Below are positions 28,645-37,140 of a DNA stretch of 64,000 nucleotides, one piece after another. Each line of letters begins with the position of its first letter. Positions within the stretch are counted from its first letter, which is position 1. The stretch is taken from contig NZ_LDJI01000013.1 in NCBI RefSeq assembly GCF_001431415.1, forward strand, positions 124,001-188,000. Direction: 5' to 3'. The position numbers and the translations under genes were made by a program. The notes beneath the pieces were generated by a model. The model was given only the letters and a program-made list of their open reading frames with translations, did not search any database and was not told the DNA's origin. The DNA is from Stenotrophomonas humi. GTDB lineage: Bacteria; Pseudomonadota; Gammaproteobacteria; Xanthomonadales; Xanthomonadaceae.

Positions 28645-29517
28645 TCAGCGGTAGGGCCCCGGCCCACGCCAGAGCAGCTCGCCATAGCGGTAGACGTACA
28701 TCACGATGACGAACTGTCGGGCATCGCCGATGTCCTTCAGTTCCGGCGAGCCCGCCTGCAGCATGCGGCACTTGCTGGAGCCGCGCCGGAGTGCGACTTC
28801 GGCCGGGCAGACCATCAGGTAAGTGGTGCCGGGCAGCGGAATGGAGAGTTCCTTCTTGCCATCGACTTCCTTGGCCCCTTCCATCCAGGCGCGCAGTCTG
28901 TCCTCGCTGAGCAGGTCATAGATGATCTGGTAGCCGCCCACTTCCATGGCCGGTTCACCGGCGCTCCTGTCGACACGCCTGCCGCTGTCATTGCCAGGGC
29001 CTGCGGAGCGTCCGGAGTCGTCCTGGGCGGTGGTTCTATCCAGCGAACCGGGCGGGCGTCCGGTCCAGGTCTGGGTCCTGCGTGGCACGGTCTCCGAGGG
29101 GCTGGCTGCCGGTGGTGGCGCGGCCGGTGCCTGTGCCTGTGTCGGCGTCTGCTGCTCTTCCTGCTCCGGCTCGCTGGGCGGCTCGATGTAGCGGGCTTCC
29201 GGCACCGGCTTGCGGGCTTCGCTGCGGCGGTGCGTCGGCGGTTTGGGTTGGGAGCGGGGCGTCATGCTGGGCTTCTGCTGGGGCTGTAATTGCCGGGGCT
29301 GTGGAGACGGTGGCGCCTCACCGACAAAATCGACCTTGACCCGACCACCCCCGGACGAGCCCTGTGGCGAGGAAACCACCGGCGGATTGGAGTGCAGCAG
29401 GATCAGCAGCATCAGCAGGTGCAGCAACGCACTGAGCAGCATCGCGGCCCAGCGGTCGCGGCGTTCGTTCCAGAGCTCGGGAGTGGATTGCTTCGGAGAA
29501 ATGGAGGTGCTGGTCAT
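28645..29517 (-). CDS. TonB/TolA-like single-span proline-rich protein of unknown function
   Basis: 290 residues. A short cytosolic N-terminus (WNERRDRWAAM) leads to one membrane span (about 27-44), then a long Pro/Gln/Arg/Glu-rich linker (about 60-195) able to cross the periplasm. A compact C-terminal domain (about 200-290) has EVGGYQIIYDLLSEDRLRAWM, two Cys (VCPAEV and SSKC) and VIVMYVYRYGELLW. The layout is like TonB, TolA or GspC-type proteins, but the C-terminal domain is not one I recognise, and no exbB/exbD, tolQ/tolR or receptor gene is nearby. A role bridging inner and outer membranes is inference. Confidence 0.75.
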   Translation of the reverse strand: MTSTSISPKQSTPELWNERRDRWAAMLLSALLHLLMLLILLHSNPPVVSSPQGSSGGGRVKVDFVGEAPPSPQPRQLQPQQKPSMTPRSQPKPPTHRRSEARKPVPEARYIEPPSEPEQEEQQTPTQAQAPAAPPPAASPSETVPRRTQTWTGRPPGSLDRTTAQDDSGRSAGPGNDSGRRVDRSAGEPAMEVGGYQIIYDLLSEDRLRAWMEGAKEVDGKKELSIPLPGTTYLMVCPAEVALRRGSSKCRMLQAGSPELKDIGDARQFVIVMYVYRYGELLWRGPGPYR

Positions 29518-29950
29518 GCCGCGTTTGGGAGCCTGGAGGTTGCTGCCCTTGTGCGGAAGTCACACCGTGCCACCGATAGGGGACTGGCATGGTAACGCCT
29601 GTGCCGGGCACGCAGCGGGGGGAGAGGGGAATGGAGAGCAGGGAATGAAAGGTCTCCCGCTGCTGATGTATTTCCCTTCCGCTCGTGTCCCTTCATTCCC
29701 TGTTCCTTGTTCTCCGCGTCAGAAGCTTTGATGGGACGGGGGCTGGGGCATGAAAGTTCCTTGCGCTCCGGATTTGTCCCATTCCCGTTCGTACCCCCTA
29801 CATTCCCTGTTCCCCCAATCCCCGTTCCCTGCTGCCAGTCACCTGATCCGTATCGAAGGTAACCGTGGGCGGCTTCGTCGCGCGGCCGGGCTATGATGCG
29901 CCTCCCGCCGCATTCACCCGGCGGGCCCCACACAACAATGGAAATGCTGC
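29518..29950. repeat. 433-bp intergenic region with repeated ATTCCCTG motifs
   Basis: No supported gene. CATTCCCTG occurs at about 29694 and 29801, each followed by TTCC, and in inverted form (CAGGGAATG) at about 29639. Further TTCCC/TTCCCTG words lie between. The inverted copies could pair. The promoter of the downstream phosphatase gene must lie toward the right end. Confidence 0.6.
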
Positions 29951-30595
29951 ATGCGCATCCTGCTTGCCCGTCACGGCGAAACGCCGTGGAACGCCGAAGG
30001 CCGTTACCAAGGCCAGATCGACATTCCTCTTTCGCCCGTGGGCGAAGCCCAGGCCAAGGCCTTGGGTGAGCGGCTGGCAGACGTGCAGATCACCCGCGCC
30101 GTCGCCTCGCCGCTGAGCCGTGCGCAAAGCACCGCCAAGGCCGCACTGGGCAGCAATCGTGAGTCGATGCTGCTGACCGAACCGGACCTGCAGGAAATCG
30201 CCCACGGCGAGTGGGAAGGCCTGCTCGCCAGCGAGATCAATGACAAGGATCCCGCCCGTCTGCGCGCCTGGCGCGAAGAGCCGGACACCGTACTGATGCC
30301 CGGCGGCGAATCGCTGCGGCAGGTGTTGGATCGCAGCTGGCGCGGGCTGGCCAAGGCCGCTGAAGGTCTGGGTGAGGAAGACACCTTGCTGGTGGTCGCC
30401 CACGACGCGGTCAACCGCGTGATCCTGTGCAAGATCCTAGGCCTGCCGATCTCCAAGCTGTGGACCTTCCGCCAGGCACCGACCACGCTCAACCTGCTCG
30501 AAGGCCCGGACGTGGAGCATCTGGAAGTCGTGCGCCTGAACGACTGCGCGCACCACACCCCGTTCTTCGGCGAAGCCAAGCACCGCGCGCTGTAA
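29951..30595 (+). CDS. histidine phosphatase (phosphoglycerate mutase-like) family protein
   Basis: 214 residues from the ATG at 29951. Catalytic RHGE (His8) in LLARHGETPWN, then ASPLSRAQSTA, the second-half acid region LQEIAHGEWEG, and the second catalytic His in VVAHDAVNRVIL. Cytosolic branch-1 histidine phosphatase, of GpmB/CobC size. The substrate is not clear from sequence; adenosylcobalamin and small sugar phosphates are common in the family. It occupies the place upstream of folC that accD takes in E. coli. Confidence 0.88.
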   Translation: MRILLARHGETPWNAEGRYQGQIDIPLSPVGEAQAKALGERLADVQITRAVASPLSRAQSTAKAALGSNRESMLLTEPDLQEIAHGEWEGLLASEINDKDPARLRAWREEPDTVLMPGGESLRQVLDRSWRGLAKAAEGLGEEDTLLVVAHDAVNRVILCKILGLPISKLWTFRQAPTTLNLLEGPDVEHLEVVRLNDCAHHTPFFGEAKHRAL

Positions 30596-30609
30596 CTCCA
30601 CCGTGTTGC

Positions 30610-30639
30610 CCCCTCCCTTTGCCGCTGGCAAGGGGAGGG
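30610..30639. repeat. C/G-rich intergenic palindrome
   Basis: Arms CCCTCCCTTTGCC and GGCAAGGGGAGGG with a 3-base loop, just after the phosphatase stop. It is similar in style to the elements at 7812-7907 and 35492-35517. There is no T-run, so it may act as a REP-type element. Confidence 0.6.
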
Positions 30640-30677
30640 CTAGCGAGGTGCGCTTCGGGCTTTGCCGATGAACCTCC

Positions 30678-30700
30678 TGCCGAGCATGGCTCGGCACTAC
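30678..30700 (-). repeat. SMAG-like repetitive extragenic palindrome
   Basis: Read on the minus strand it is GTAG followed by the stem TGCCGAGC / GCTCGGCA with loop CAT. GTAG-headed stem-loops of this form are the SMAG family described in Stenotrophomonas maltophilia. Confidence 0.7.
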
Positions 30701-30801
30701 CGGCACCGGGGTATCCCCGGTCCCGCTGTATCATGGACGCCTTTCCCGCGCGCAACGCGCAGCCGGTTGCAGTCCGGCCCATGATCCAGAGAACTGTCCG
30801 C

Positions 30802-32076
30802 ATGTCTTCCGCACGTCCCGCCACGCTTGAGCAGTGGCTCGCCCATATCGAACAGCAGCACCCGCAGGCCATCGCGATGGGGTTGGACCGCGTGCGTGAA
30901 GTCGCCGCGCGCATGCAGCTGGGGCGGCCGGCCGAGTACAACATCGTGGTTGGCGGTACCAACGGCAAGGGTTCGACGGTTGCTTTCATCGAGTCGATCG
31001 CGCGCGCTGCCGGTTGGAAAGTGGGCGCCTACACCTCGCCGCACCTGCTGGCCTACAACGAGCGCGTGCGCATTGATGGTGTGGATGCCGATGACGCCAC
31101 CCTGGTGGCCGGTTTCAACGCCGTCGAGGACGCGCGTGGCGACACGCCGTTGACCTATTTCGAATACGGCACGCTGTGTGCGTTGTGGGTGTTCCAGCAG
31201 GCAAACCTCGACCTGGCGGTGCTTGAAGTCGGGCTGGGTGGCCGCCTGGATGCGGTCAACATCATCGACGCCGATGTGTCGGTGATCACCACCGTCGACA
31301 TCGACCATGCCGACTGGCTGGGCGAGGACCGCGAAGCCATCGGTGCCGAGAAGGCCGGCATCATCCGCGGCTGGAAGCCGGTGATCCTGGGAGAGACCGA
31401 TCCGCCGTCGAGCGTGCTGCGTCGCGCCTACGTGCTGGGCGCCAACGCGATCCGTGGCGGCAGCGACTTCTTCGCCGAGCCCATCGACGCCGAGCACTGG
31501 TCCTGGCGGGATGTGTCTTTCCGCATCGAACTGCCGCAGCCCGCCCTCTGGGCGCCGATCCAGCGCACCAATGCCGCCACCGCCATCGCCGCCCTGCGCG
31601 CGCTGGACAAGCCGGTTCCCGATGCCGCGTGGGCGCAGGGTGTGGCCGAGGCACGGGTGACCGGTCGCCTGCAGTCGTTCCAGTGCAATGGCATCGAAGT
31701 GCTGCTCGATGTCGGCCACAACCCGCAGGCTGCCGGTGCACTGGCAGCGGCATTGAGCGCCCGGCCTGTCACCGGCCGCACCCTGGCGGTGTATGCGGCA
31801 TTGGCCGACAAGGACGCACTCGGCGTGGTGCAGGCGCTGCAGCCACAGGTGGATGCCTGGTACCTGGCCGGGCTGGACGGCGCGCGCGGCCAAAGCGCCC
31901 AGCAGTTGCGCGACCGCCTGCAGGACAGCAACGCCGCCAAGGCCGAACTTGCCGGGTCCGTCGCAGTGGCCTTGAAGGCCGCGCTGGCACAGGCCGGCGA
32001 GGGCGACCGGGTGCTGGTCTTCGGCTCGTTCCATACCGTGGGCGAAGCGTTGCCGATGCTTCGTTCAGCTGACTGA
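30802..32076 (+). CDS. folC: bifunctional dihydrofolate/folylpolyglutamate synthase
   Basis: 424 residues from the ATG at 30802 (MSSARPATLEQWL); an ATG at 30781 adds seven residues. It joins glutamate to dihydropteroate and then extends the folate tail. P-loop GGTNGKGSTVAF (about 45-56), then YTSPHLLAYNERVRIDG, EVGLGGRLDAVN, and ITTVDIDHADWLG with the metal-binding His. The C-terminal Mur-like domain has VLLDVGHNPQAA. It starts the folC-dedD-cvpA-purF cluster, also found in E. coli. Confidence 0.95.
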   Translation: MSSARPATLEQWLAHIEQQHPQAIAMGLDRVREVAARMQLGRPAEYNIVVGGTNGKGSTVAFIESIARAAGWKVGAYTSPHLLAYNERVRIDGVDADDATLVAGFNAVEDARGDTPLTYFEYGTLCALWVFQQANLDLAVLEVGLGGRLDAVNIIDADVSVITTVDIDHADWLGEDREAIGAEKAGIIRGWKPVILGETDPPSSVLRRAYVLGANAIRGGSDFFAEPIDAEHWSWRDVSFRIELPQPALWAPIQRTNAATAIAALRALDKPVPDAAWAQGVAEARVTGRLQSFQCNGIEVLLDVGHNPQAAGALAAALSARPVTGRTLAVYAALADKDALGVVQALQPQVDAWYLAGLDGARGQSAQQLRDRLQDSNAAKAELAGSVAVALKAALAQAGEGDRVLVFGSFHTVGEALPMLRSAD

Positions 32077-32142
32077 GAACGCACGCCGGACGCCACGCAT
32101 ATAATCGCGAAGGCATTCCGCCACGCCGCTCGTACGCCATCT

Positions 32143-33156
32143 GTGGATACTCCTCTGAAACAGCGACTGATTGGTGCCATCGTTCTGGTGGCGCTTGCCG
32201 TGATTTTCCTGCCCATGCTGGTCAAGGGGCCGGCGCCGGACAGTGGTACGAAAGACGTGCCGTTGACCGCGCCCGCCGCCCCTGGTGATGACCAGTTTGA
32301 AACCCGCGAATTGCCGCTGGTCGCACCGTCGGCCTCGGCCGCAGGCGCGCTGGGCATGCCCGCAGCGCAACCGGATGCACCGGCCACGGCGCCCGTGCAA
32401 TCGGGCAACGCCTTGCCGCCAACCGCGGCGGCAGGCAACTACGCGGTCAACTTTGGCGCCTATGCCAGCGAGGCCGACGCCGACGCGGTGATCGCGCACC
32501 TGAAGAAATCCAACCTGCCGGGCTTCCGCCAGGCCGACACCATCAACGGTCGCCCGGCGTGGCGCGTGCGCATTGGTCCTTATGGGGATCGCGCGCAGGC
32601 CGAACTGGTGCGCCTGGAAGCGGGCAAGGTACGCAACGACGTCAACGCCCAGGTGGTGGTGCTCGATGCCAGCGCCGACGCGCCGGCCGCCGTATCGGCA
32701 ACCCCGGCTGTCAGCACTGCCAGTGCCGCGCCAGCCACTGCGCCGGTGCGCACCGAGGCCTTGCCGCCGGAGCCGGCCAAGCCGGTCGCCGTAGCGCCCC
32801 GCCCCGAACCCAAGCCGGAAGCCCCCAAGCCGCCGGCACCGAAGCCCGAGGCGCCCAAGCCCGTCGCCGCCACCCCGGCCAAGCCGGAAGTGCGTACGCC
32901 GGCTGCCCCGGCCGCCAGCAACGTCGGCTTTGCCGTGCAGCTGGGTGCATTCGGCCAGGCTGCCGATGCCAACGCCCTGCGTGACCGCGCCCGCGCGGCA
33001 GGCTTCAGCGCCTTCGTCGAGCAGGTGCGTACCGACAACGGCACGCTCAACCGCGTACGCGTCGGCCCGGTGGCCAACCGTGCCGAGGCCGAGCAGCTCA
33101 AGGCCCAGGTCGCGGCGAAGGTCGGCATTGCCGGCATGGTTCGTCCGCACCCCTGA
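32143..33156 (+). CDS. DedD-like protein with two SPOR domains
   Basis: 337 residues, GTG start at 32143. One membrane span (about 9-27), a flexible linker, a first SPOR domain (about 98-175: YAVNFGAYASEADADAVI; WRVRIGPYGDRAQA), a Pro/Lys/Glu linker (205-255), and a second SPOR domain (about 260-337: FAVQLGAFGQAADANALR; RVRVGPVANRAEAEQ). SPOR domains bind glycan strands stripped of stem peptides at the division septum. Position between folC and cvpA equals that of dedD, but E. coli DedD has only one SPOR domain. Confidence 0.88.
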   Translation: MDTPLKQRLIGAIVLVALAVIFLPMLVKGPAPDSGTKDVPLTAPAAPGDDQFETRELPLVAPSASAAGALGMPAAQPDAPATAPVQSGNALPPTAAAGNYAVNFGAYASEADADAVIAHLKKSNLPGFRQADTINGRPAWRVRIGPYGDRAQAELVRLEAGKVRNDVNAQVVVLDASADAPAAVSATPAVSTASAAPATAPVRTEALPPEPAKPVAVAPRPEPKPEAPKPPAPKPEAPKPVAATPAKPEVRTPAAPAASNVGFAVQLGAFGQAADANALRDRARAAGFSAFVEQVRTDNGTLNRVRVGPVANRAEAEQLKAQVAAKVGIAGMVRPHP

Positions 33157-33216
33157 TGCAGCCTGAAATCCTGGAGGTGAGCGGCATCGTGCGGGCCTGT
33201 CCGCAGGGGGCGTGCC

Positions 33217-33963
33217 TTGGTTGATCTGGTGCTGCTGGCGATCATCGCCCTGTCGGCGCTGTTCGGCCTGATCCGTGGCCTGCTGGCCACGGTGCTGGGC
33301 GTCGCCTCCTGGGTGGTCGCTGGCTGGAGCGCATTCCGCTTCGGCGAGCAGGCCGCCTTGACCCTGTCCGCCGGCATGGCGCCTTCACCTGGCGAGTACA
33401 TCGGCGGTTACCTGCTGGTGTTCATCGGCGCTTTGCTGGTGATGGCGCTTGTCAGCTGGATGCTGCGCGGTGTCGTGAATTCGACCGTGTTGCTGAAAGG
33501 CCCCGACCGCCTGTTGGGGCTTTGTCTGGGCACGCTGCGCGGTGTTCTGCTGGCGGTATTGGCGGTACTGCTGATGGGCTTCACCTCGATGACTGAGGAG
33601 CCGTCCTGGCGCCAGTCCGTGGTGCTGCCCTGGTTGCAGCCGTCGGTCGATTGGCTGCGGCGCAAGCTGCCGCAGGCACCCGAGTTGCCCGAGTTGCCAG
33701 GAAAGGCGCTGATGGACTTGGGGAAGTCGGTGCTCACAGGCGATAATGCCGGACCGAACGAAGCAGACGCGGGCAATAGATGGCCGCCGACGGGTGTGGA
33801 TGCCGGACCAGCCAATGGTCCACTGACACCTCCGGATGCAGGCCCATCAGCGGACCCGACGAGGGCGTTGCCCTCCAATATCGATCCGGCGCAGGTGCGC
33901 CCGGGTCAACCCGATCCCATCCGGGTCGAGGTACGCGGCCAGGCACGGCCACCTTCACGTTAA
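33217..33963 (+). CDS. cvpA: CvpA family membrane protein
   Basis: 248 residues. TTG at 33217 is used because a stop lies in frame at 33178-33180 and AGGGGG (33205-33210) sits just upstream. Four membrane spans (about 3-20, 24-45, 62-84, 98-120), with FGLIRGLLATVLGVASWVVAG and GLCLGTLRGVLLAVLAVL as family motifs. The C-terminal 80 residues are a Pro/Asp/Gly-rich tail not present in E. coli CvpA (162 residues). The family is tied to colicin V export and, more widely, envelope homeostasis. It precedes purF, as usual. Confidence 0.9.
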   Translation: MVDLVLLAIIALSALFGLIRGLLATVLGVASWVVAGWSAFRFGEQAALTLSAGMAPSPGEYIGGYLLVFIGALLVMALVSWMLRGVVNSTVLLKGPDRLLGLCLGTLRGVLLAVLAVLLMGFTSMTEEPSWRQSVVLPWLQPSVDWLRRKLPQAPELPELPGKALMDLGKSVLTGDNAGPNEADAGNRWPPTGVDAGPANGPLTPPDAGPSADPTRALPSNIDPAQVRPGQPDPIRVEVRGQARPPSR

Positions 33964-33996
33964 CCGGGCGCCTGCGCCCAGCGGAGATCGCGCAAC

Positions 33997-35463
33997 ATGT
34001 GTGGCATCGTCGGAATCGTCGGCAACCAGAACGTCGCCGGGCAGCTTTATGACGGCCTGACCGTCCTCCAGCATCGCGGCCAGGATGCCGCAGGCATCGC
34101 CACCGTCAACGGCACGCGGCTGCGTGTGGAAAAGGCCAGTGGCCTGGTGCGGGATGTGTTTGATGAGCGCCGCATGGCACTGCTGCAGGGACGCATCGGC
34201 ATCGCCCATGTGCGCTATCCCACCGCAGGTTCGGAAGGCACCGACGAGGCGCAGCCGTTCTACGTCAACTCGCCCTACGGCATCGCGCTGGCGCACAACG
34301 GCAACCTGATTAACACAGAGGCGCTGCGTCGCCAGGTGTTCGAAGCGGATCGCCGCAACATCAATACCGATTCGGACAGCGAAGTGCTGCTGAACGTCTT
34401 TGCCTTTGAACTCGACGCACAGGGCATGCTCACCCCGGAAGCGGCCATCCGCGCCGTGGCCGGCGTGCATCGCCGTTGCAAGGGCAGCTATGCCGTGGTC
34501 AGCGCGGTGCTGGGCCTGGGCCTGGTGGCCTTCCGTGACCCGCACGGCATCCGTCCGTTGGTGTTGGGCAAGCGCAAGCATGTGGAAGGCGACGAATACA
34601 TCGTGGCATCCGAGTCGGTGGCGCTGGACGTGCTCGGTTTCGAGCGCGTGCGTGACGTCGCCCCGGGCGAGGCGGTGGTGATCACCGAGCGTGGCGAACT
34701 GTTCACCGAAGTGTGCGCGTCCAACACCCAGCAGACGCCGTGCATCTTCGAGTACGTGTACTTCGCGCGCCCGGACTCGATGATCGACAACGTGTCGGTG
34801 CACAAGGCGCGCATGCGCATGGGCCAGAAGCTGGGCGAGAAGATCCTGCGCCTGCGTCCGGACCACGACATCGACACGATCATCCCGATCCCGGACACCT
34901 CGCGCGACGCCGCGCTGGAAATGTCCAACGTGCTGGGCGTGAAATACCGCGAAGGCTTCGTCAAGAACCGCTACGTCGGCCGCACCTTCATCATGCCGGG
35001 GCAGGGCGAGCGCCAGAAGTCGGTGCGCCGCAAGCTCAACCCGATCCATCTGGAGTTCCGCAACCGTGTGGTGCTGCTGGTCGATGACTCGATCGTGCGT
35101 GGCACCACCAGCCAGCAGATCGTGCAGATGGCGCGCGACGCCGGTGCCCGCAAGGTGTACCTGGCCAGCGCCGCGCCGCCGGTGCGTTATCCCAACATCT
35201 ACGGCATCGACATGCCGGCGCCGGAAGAGCTGGTCGCGCACAACCGCAGCGTCGAGGAAATCGAAAAACACCTGGGCTGCGATTGGCTGGTCTACCAGGA
35301 TCTGGAAGACCTGGAAGTGGCCGTGCGCGAAGGCAACCAGGAGCTGAAGGAGTTCGATTCGTCCTGCTTCAACGGCAAGTACGTCACCGGCATCGAACCA
35401 GGCTACTTCGAGCGGATCCTGCAGCTGCGTTCGGACGAAGCCAAGACGCTGCGCCGCGCCTGA
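33997..35463 (+). CDS. purF: amidophosphoribosyltransferase
   Basis: 488 residues. First step of purine synthesis: PRPP plus glutamine to phosphoribosylamine. The Ntn glutaminase domain begins MCGIVGIVG, with Cys2 as nucleophile after Met removal. [10 protein letters not shown] and HNGNLIN line the glutamine site. The phosphoribosyltransferase domain carries [18 protein letters not shown] (about 355-372) for PRPP binding. Four-gene synteny with folC, dedD and cvpA supports it. Length is typical (about 490-505). Confidence 0.97.
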   Translation: MCGIVGIVGNQNVAGQLYDGLTVLQHRGQDAAGIATVNGTRLRVEKASGLVRDVFDERRMALLQGRIGIAHVRYPTAGSEGTDEAQPFYVNSPYGIALAHNGNLINTEALRRQVFEADRRNINTDSDSEVLLNVFAFELDAQGMLTPEAAIRAVAGVHRRCKGSYAVVSAVLGLGLVAFRDPHGIRPLVLGKRKHVEGDEYIVASESVALDVLGFERVRDVAPGEAVVITERGELFTEVCASNTQQTPCIFEYVYFARPDSMIDNVSVHKARMRMGQKLGEKILRLRPDHDIDTIIPIPDTSRDAALEMSNVLGVKYREGFVKNRYVGRTFIMPGQGERQKSVRRKLNPIHLEFRNRVVLLVDDSIVRGTTSQQIVQMARDAGARKVYLASAAPPVRYPNIYGIDMPAPEELVAHNRSVEEIEKHLGCDWLVYQDLEDLEVAVREGNQELKEFDSSCFNGKYVTGIEPGYFERILQLRSDEAKTLRRA

Positions 35464-35491
35464 GGCGCAAACAGATCTGCACCACCCAAAG

Positions 35492-35517
35492 CCCCTCTTC
35501 TGCAAGCGGAAGAGGGG
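35492..35517. repeat. intergenic palindrome after purF
   Basis: Stem CCCCTCTTC (35492-35500) with GAAGAGGGG (35509-35517), loop TGCAAGCG, followed by TTGGGGTGAGGGG. This arrangement is common between genes in Xanthomonadaceae. No T-run follows, so terminator function is uncertain. Confidence 0.65.
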
Positions 35518-35558
35518 TTGGGGTGAGGGGCAAACGAAGCTGCAAGGCGTGAGTGCCA

Positions 35559-36467
35559 ATGACAACGCAACAAGCACAACTGCCCGGAACCAACGATCAG
35601 CAGGTGGGGCAGGCAACCGCTCCGCAGGCTGTGCAGAAGCTGCTTCCCTTGCTGGAAGACAAGAATTTCTCGCTGCTCGACGCCGCCTGCCTGTGCATGG
35701 CCGCGACCGACCCGCTCGAGAAAGTCGCACTGACCCAGCACTTCGCCGCGCGTTACCGTGCCGGCAGCTTGAAGCTGCCGGCACAGGCGCCGGACCCCGA
35801 ACCCATCCGCACGCCCGGTCGCCCGCCGCAGTTGGTGCTGGTGCATCCGCGCGATCTGGTGCGGCGTGGTTTCGGTTCGCCGGAAGGCCGCGCCGCCTTC
35901 ATTCATGCCATCGCCCACATCGAAATCAACGCCATCGACCTGGCCTGGGATGCGGTGTATCGCTTCCGTGGTCTGCCGGGCAGTTTCTATGCCGATTGGG
36001 TGAGCTGCGCTGACGACGAGTCGCGGCACTTCATGCTGCTGCGCGAGCGATTGCTGGCGCACGGTCACGACTATGCCGATTTCCCAGCGCACAACGGCCT
36101 GTGGGAAATGTGCGAGAAGACCGCGCACGACGGTCTGGCACGCATGGGGCTGGTGCCGCGCGTGCTGGAGGCACGCGGGCTGGATGTCACCCCGGCCATG
36201 ATCACCAAGCTGCGATCGCTCGGCGACGAGATCACCGCCGATGTGCTGGAAGTGATCCTGCGCGAGGAAGTGGCGCATGTCGCGGCAGGTTCGCGCTGGT
36301 ACCGCTGGTACTGCGAACGCGCCGGTGTCGAACCGCGCACCCGCTTCAAAGAGCTGCTGCACGAATATGCACACGGTTACCTGCGTGGGCCGTTCAACGT
36401 CGAAGCGCGGCTGCTGGCCGGCTTCGACGAGGACGAACTGGCGGATCTGGTCGAGCAGGCCGGGTGA
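35559..36467 (+). CDS. DUF455 ferritin-like protein
   Basis: 302 residues from the ATG at 35559, with AAGGCGTGAG upstream; a GTG two codons earlier is in frame. Mostly helical. Possible di-metal residues sit in AIAHIEINAIDLAWD, CADDESRHFML and ILREEVAHVAAGSRW, i.e. the repeated E...ExxH pattern of ferritin-like diiron proteins. The family is widespread, and a link to tRNA-modifying hydroxylases (MiaE-like fold) has been suggested, but no reaction is established that I can cite. It follows purF after a palindrome. Confidence 0.82.
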   Translation: MTTQQAQLPGTNDQQVGQATAPQAVQKLLPLLEDKNFSLLDAACLCMAATDPLEKVALTQHFAARYRAGSLKLPAQAPDPEPIRTPGRPPQLVLVHPRDLVRRGFGSPEGRAAFIHAIAHIEINAIDLAWDAVYRFRGLPGSFYADWVSCADDESRHFMLLRERLLAHGHDYADFPAHNGLWEMCEKTAHDGLARMGLVPRVLEARGLDVTPAMITKLRSLGDEITADVLEVILREEVAHVAAGSRWYRWYCERAGVEPRTRFKELLHEYAHGYLRGPFNVEARLLAGFDEDELADLVEQAG

Positions 36468-36474
36468 GCGACAA

Positions 36475-36502
36475 CGACGTCGTGCGGATGCGCACGACGT
36501 CG
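36475..36502. repeat. perfect 12-bp palindrome after the DUF455 gene
   Basis: Stem 36475-36486 with 36491-36502, loop GATG, eight bases beyond the stop. No T-run. It may be a transcript-end stabiliser or a terminator of weak form. Confidence 0.7.
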
Positions 36503-36747
36503 GCAATGAAATGCGCTCCTGCCTTTCCGGACGGATCATCCTGCAAGCCGGGCAGGTGCAGTGCCTGTCCGGATTGCGACGGCAGCGCCACCCGCAGAAC
36601 CGCAACGGGGGCTGGGATGAGATCCCGCGCGCCTCTGTGCCCAGGCAGACCTGGTACTGAACAAGGCCAGCGGGATGTGCCACGGTCCGATTGACGCGCC
36701 CGGCAGGGCATCCCACCATCGGCTCGATCACACCGGAAGTGTCCGCC

Positions 36748-37140
36748 ATGCTGCGTTGTCTGATCGCTCTGTCCGCCCTGTCGCCGTTGCTTGCCGTTGC
36801 CCAGAAACCCAGTGACGAACGCACGGTCGAACAGGCCAGTGAGCTGGTGCCGTTGTGCCGGCAGGAAGTCGAAGCGCGTTATGTGGCCAGGGACATTCCC
36901 ACCTATCAATGGCGCGCGTCGCACCACGATCGTGCCAATACCTTGCATGTCGATGGCTTGATCCGTGCCGGCGGTGAGGATGTCACCGTGGCCGGTCGCA
37001 TCGCGCGCGGCGCGCGTGTGCGTTACATCACAGTGGGCATTACCGATCCACGGCTGTGGTCGAAGCCAGCCATTCGTTCACCGCGCGCACGCGCGCTGGT
37101 GGGCACAATCCACAGGGAAGCAACCAGGAGCGTTTCATGA
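36748..37140 (+). CDS. small exported protein of unknown function
   Basis: 130 residues from the ATG at 36748, with CGGAAGTG about 10 bases upstream. Signal peptide of about 18 residues (MLRCLIALSALSPLLAVAQ). The mature part is basic with one Cys (LVPLCRQEVEARY); the centre, YQWRASHHDRANTLHVDG and ARVRYITVGITDP, reads as a small beta fold. I recognise no family. It overlaps the following lipoprotein by 4 bases (ATGA), so the two are translated together and probably work together. Confidence 0.7.
   Translation: MLRCLIALSALSPLLAVAQKPSDERTVEQASELVPLCRQEVEARYVARDIPTYQWRASHHDRANTLHVDGLIRAGGEDVTVAGRIARGARVRYITVGITDPRLWSKPAIRSPRARALVGTIHREATRSVS

Noticed and set aside
33955..35784. 609-codon minus-strand open frame
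   Set aside because: Antisense to purF and across its end; no motif.
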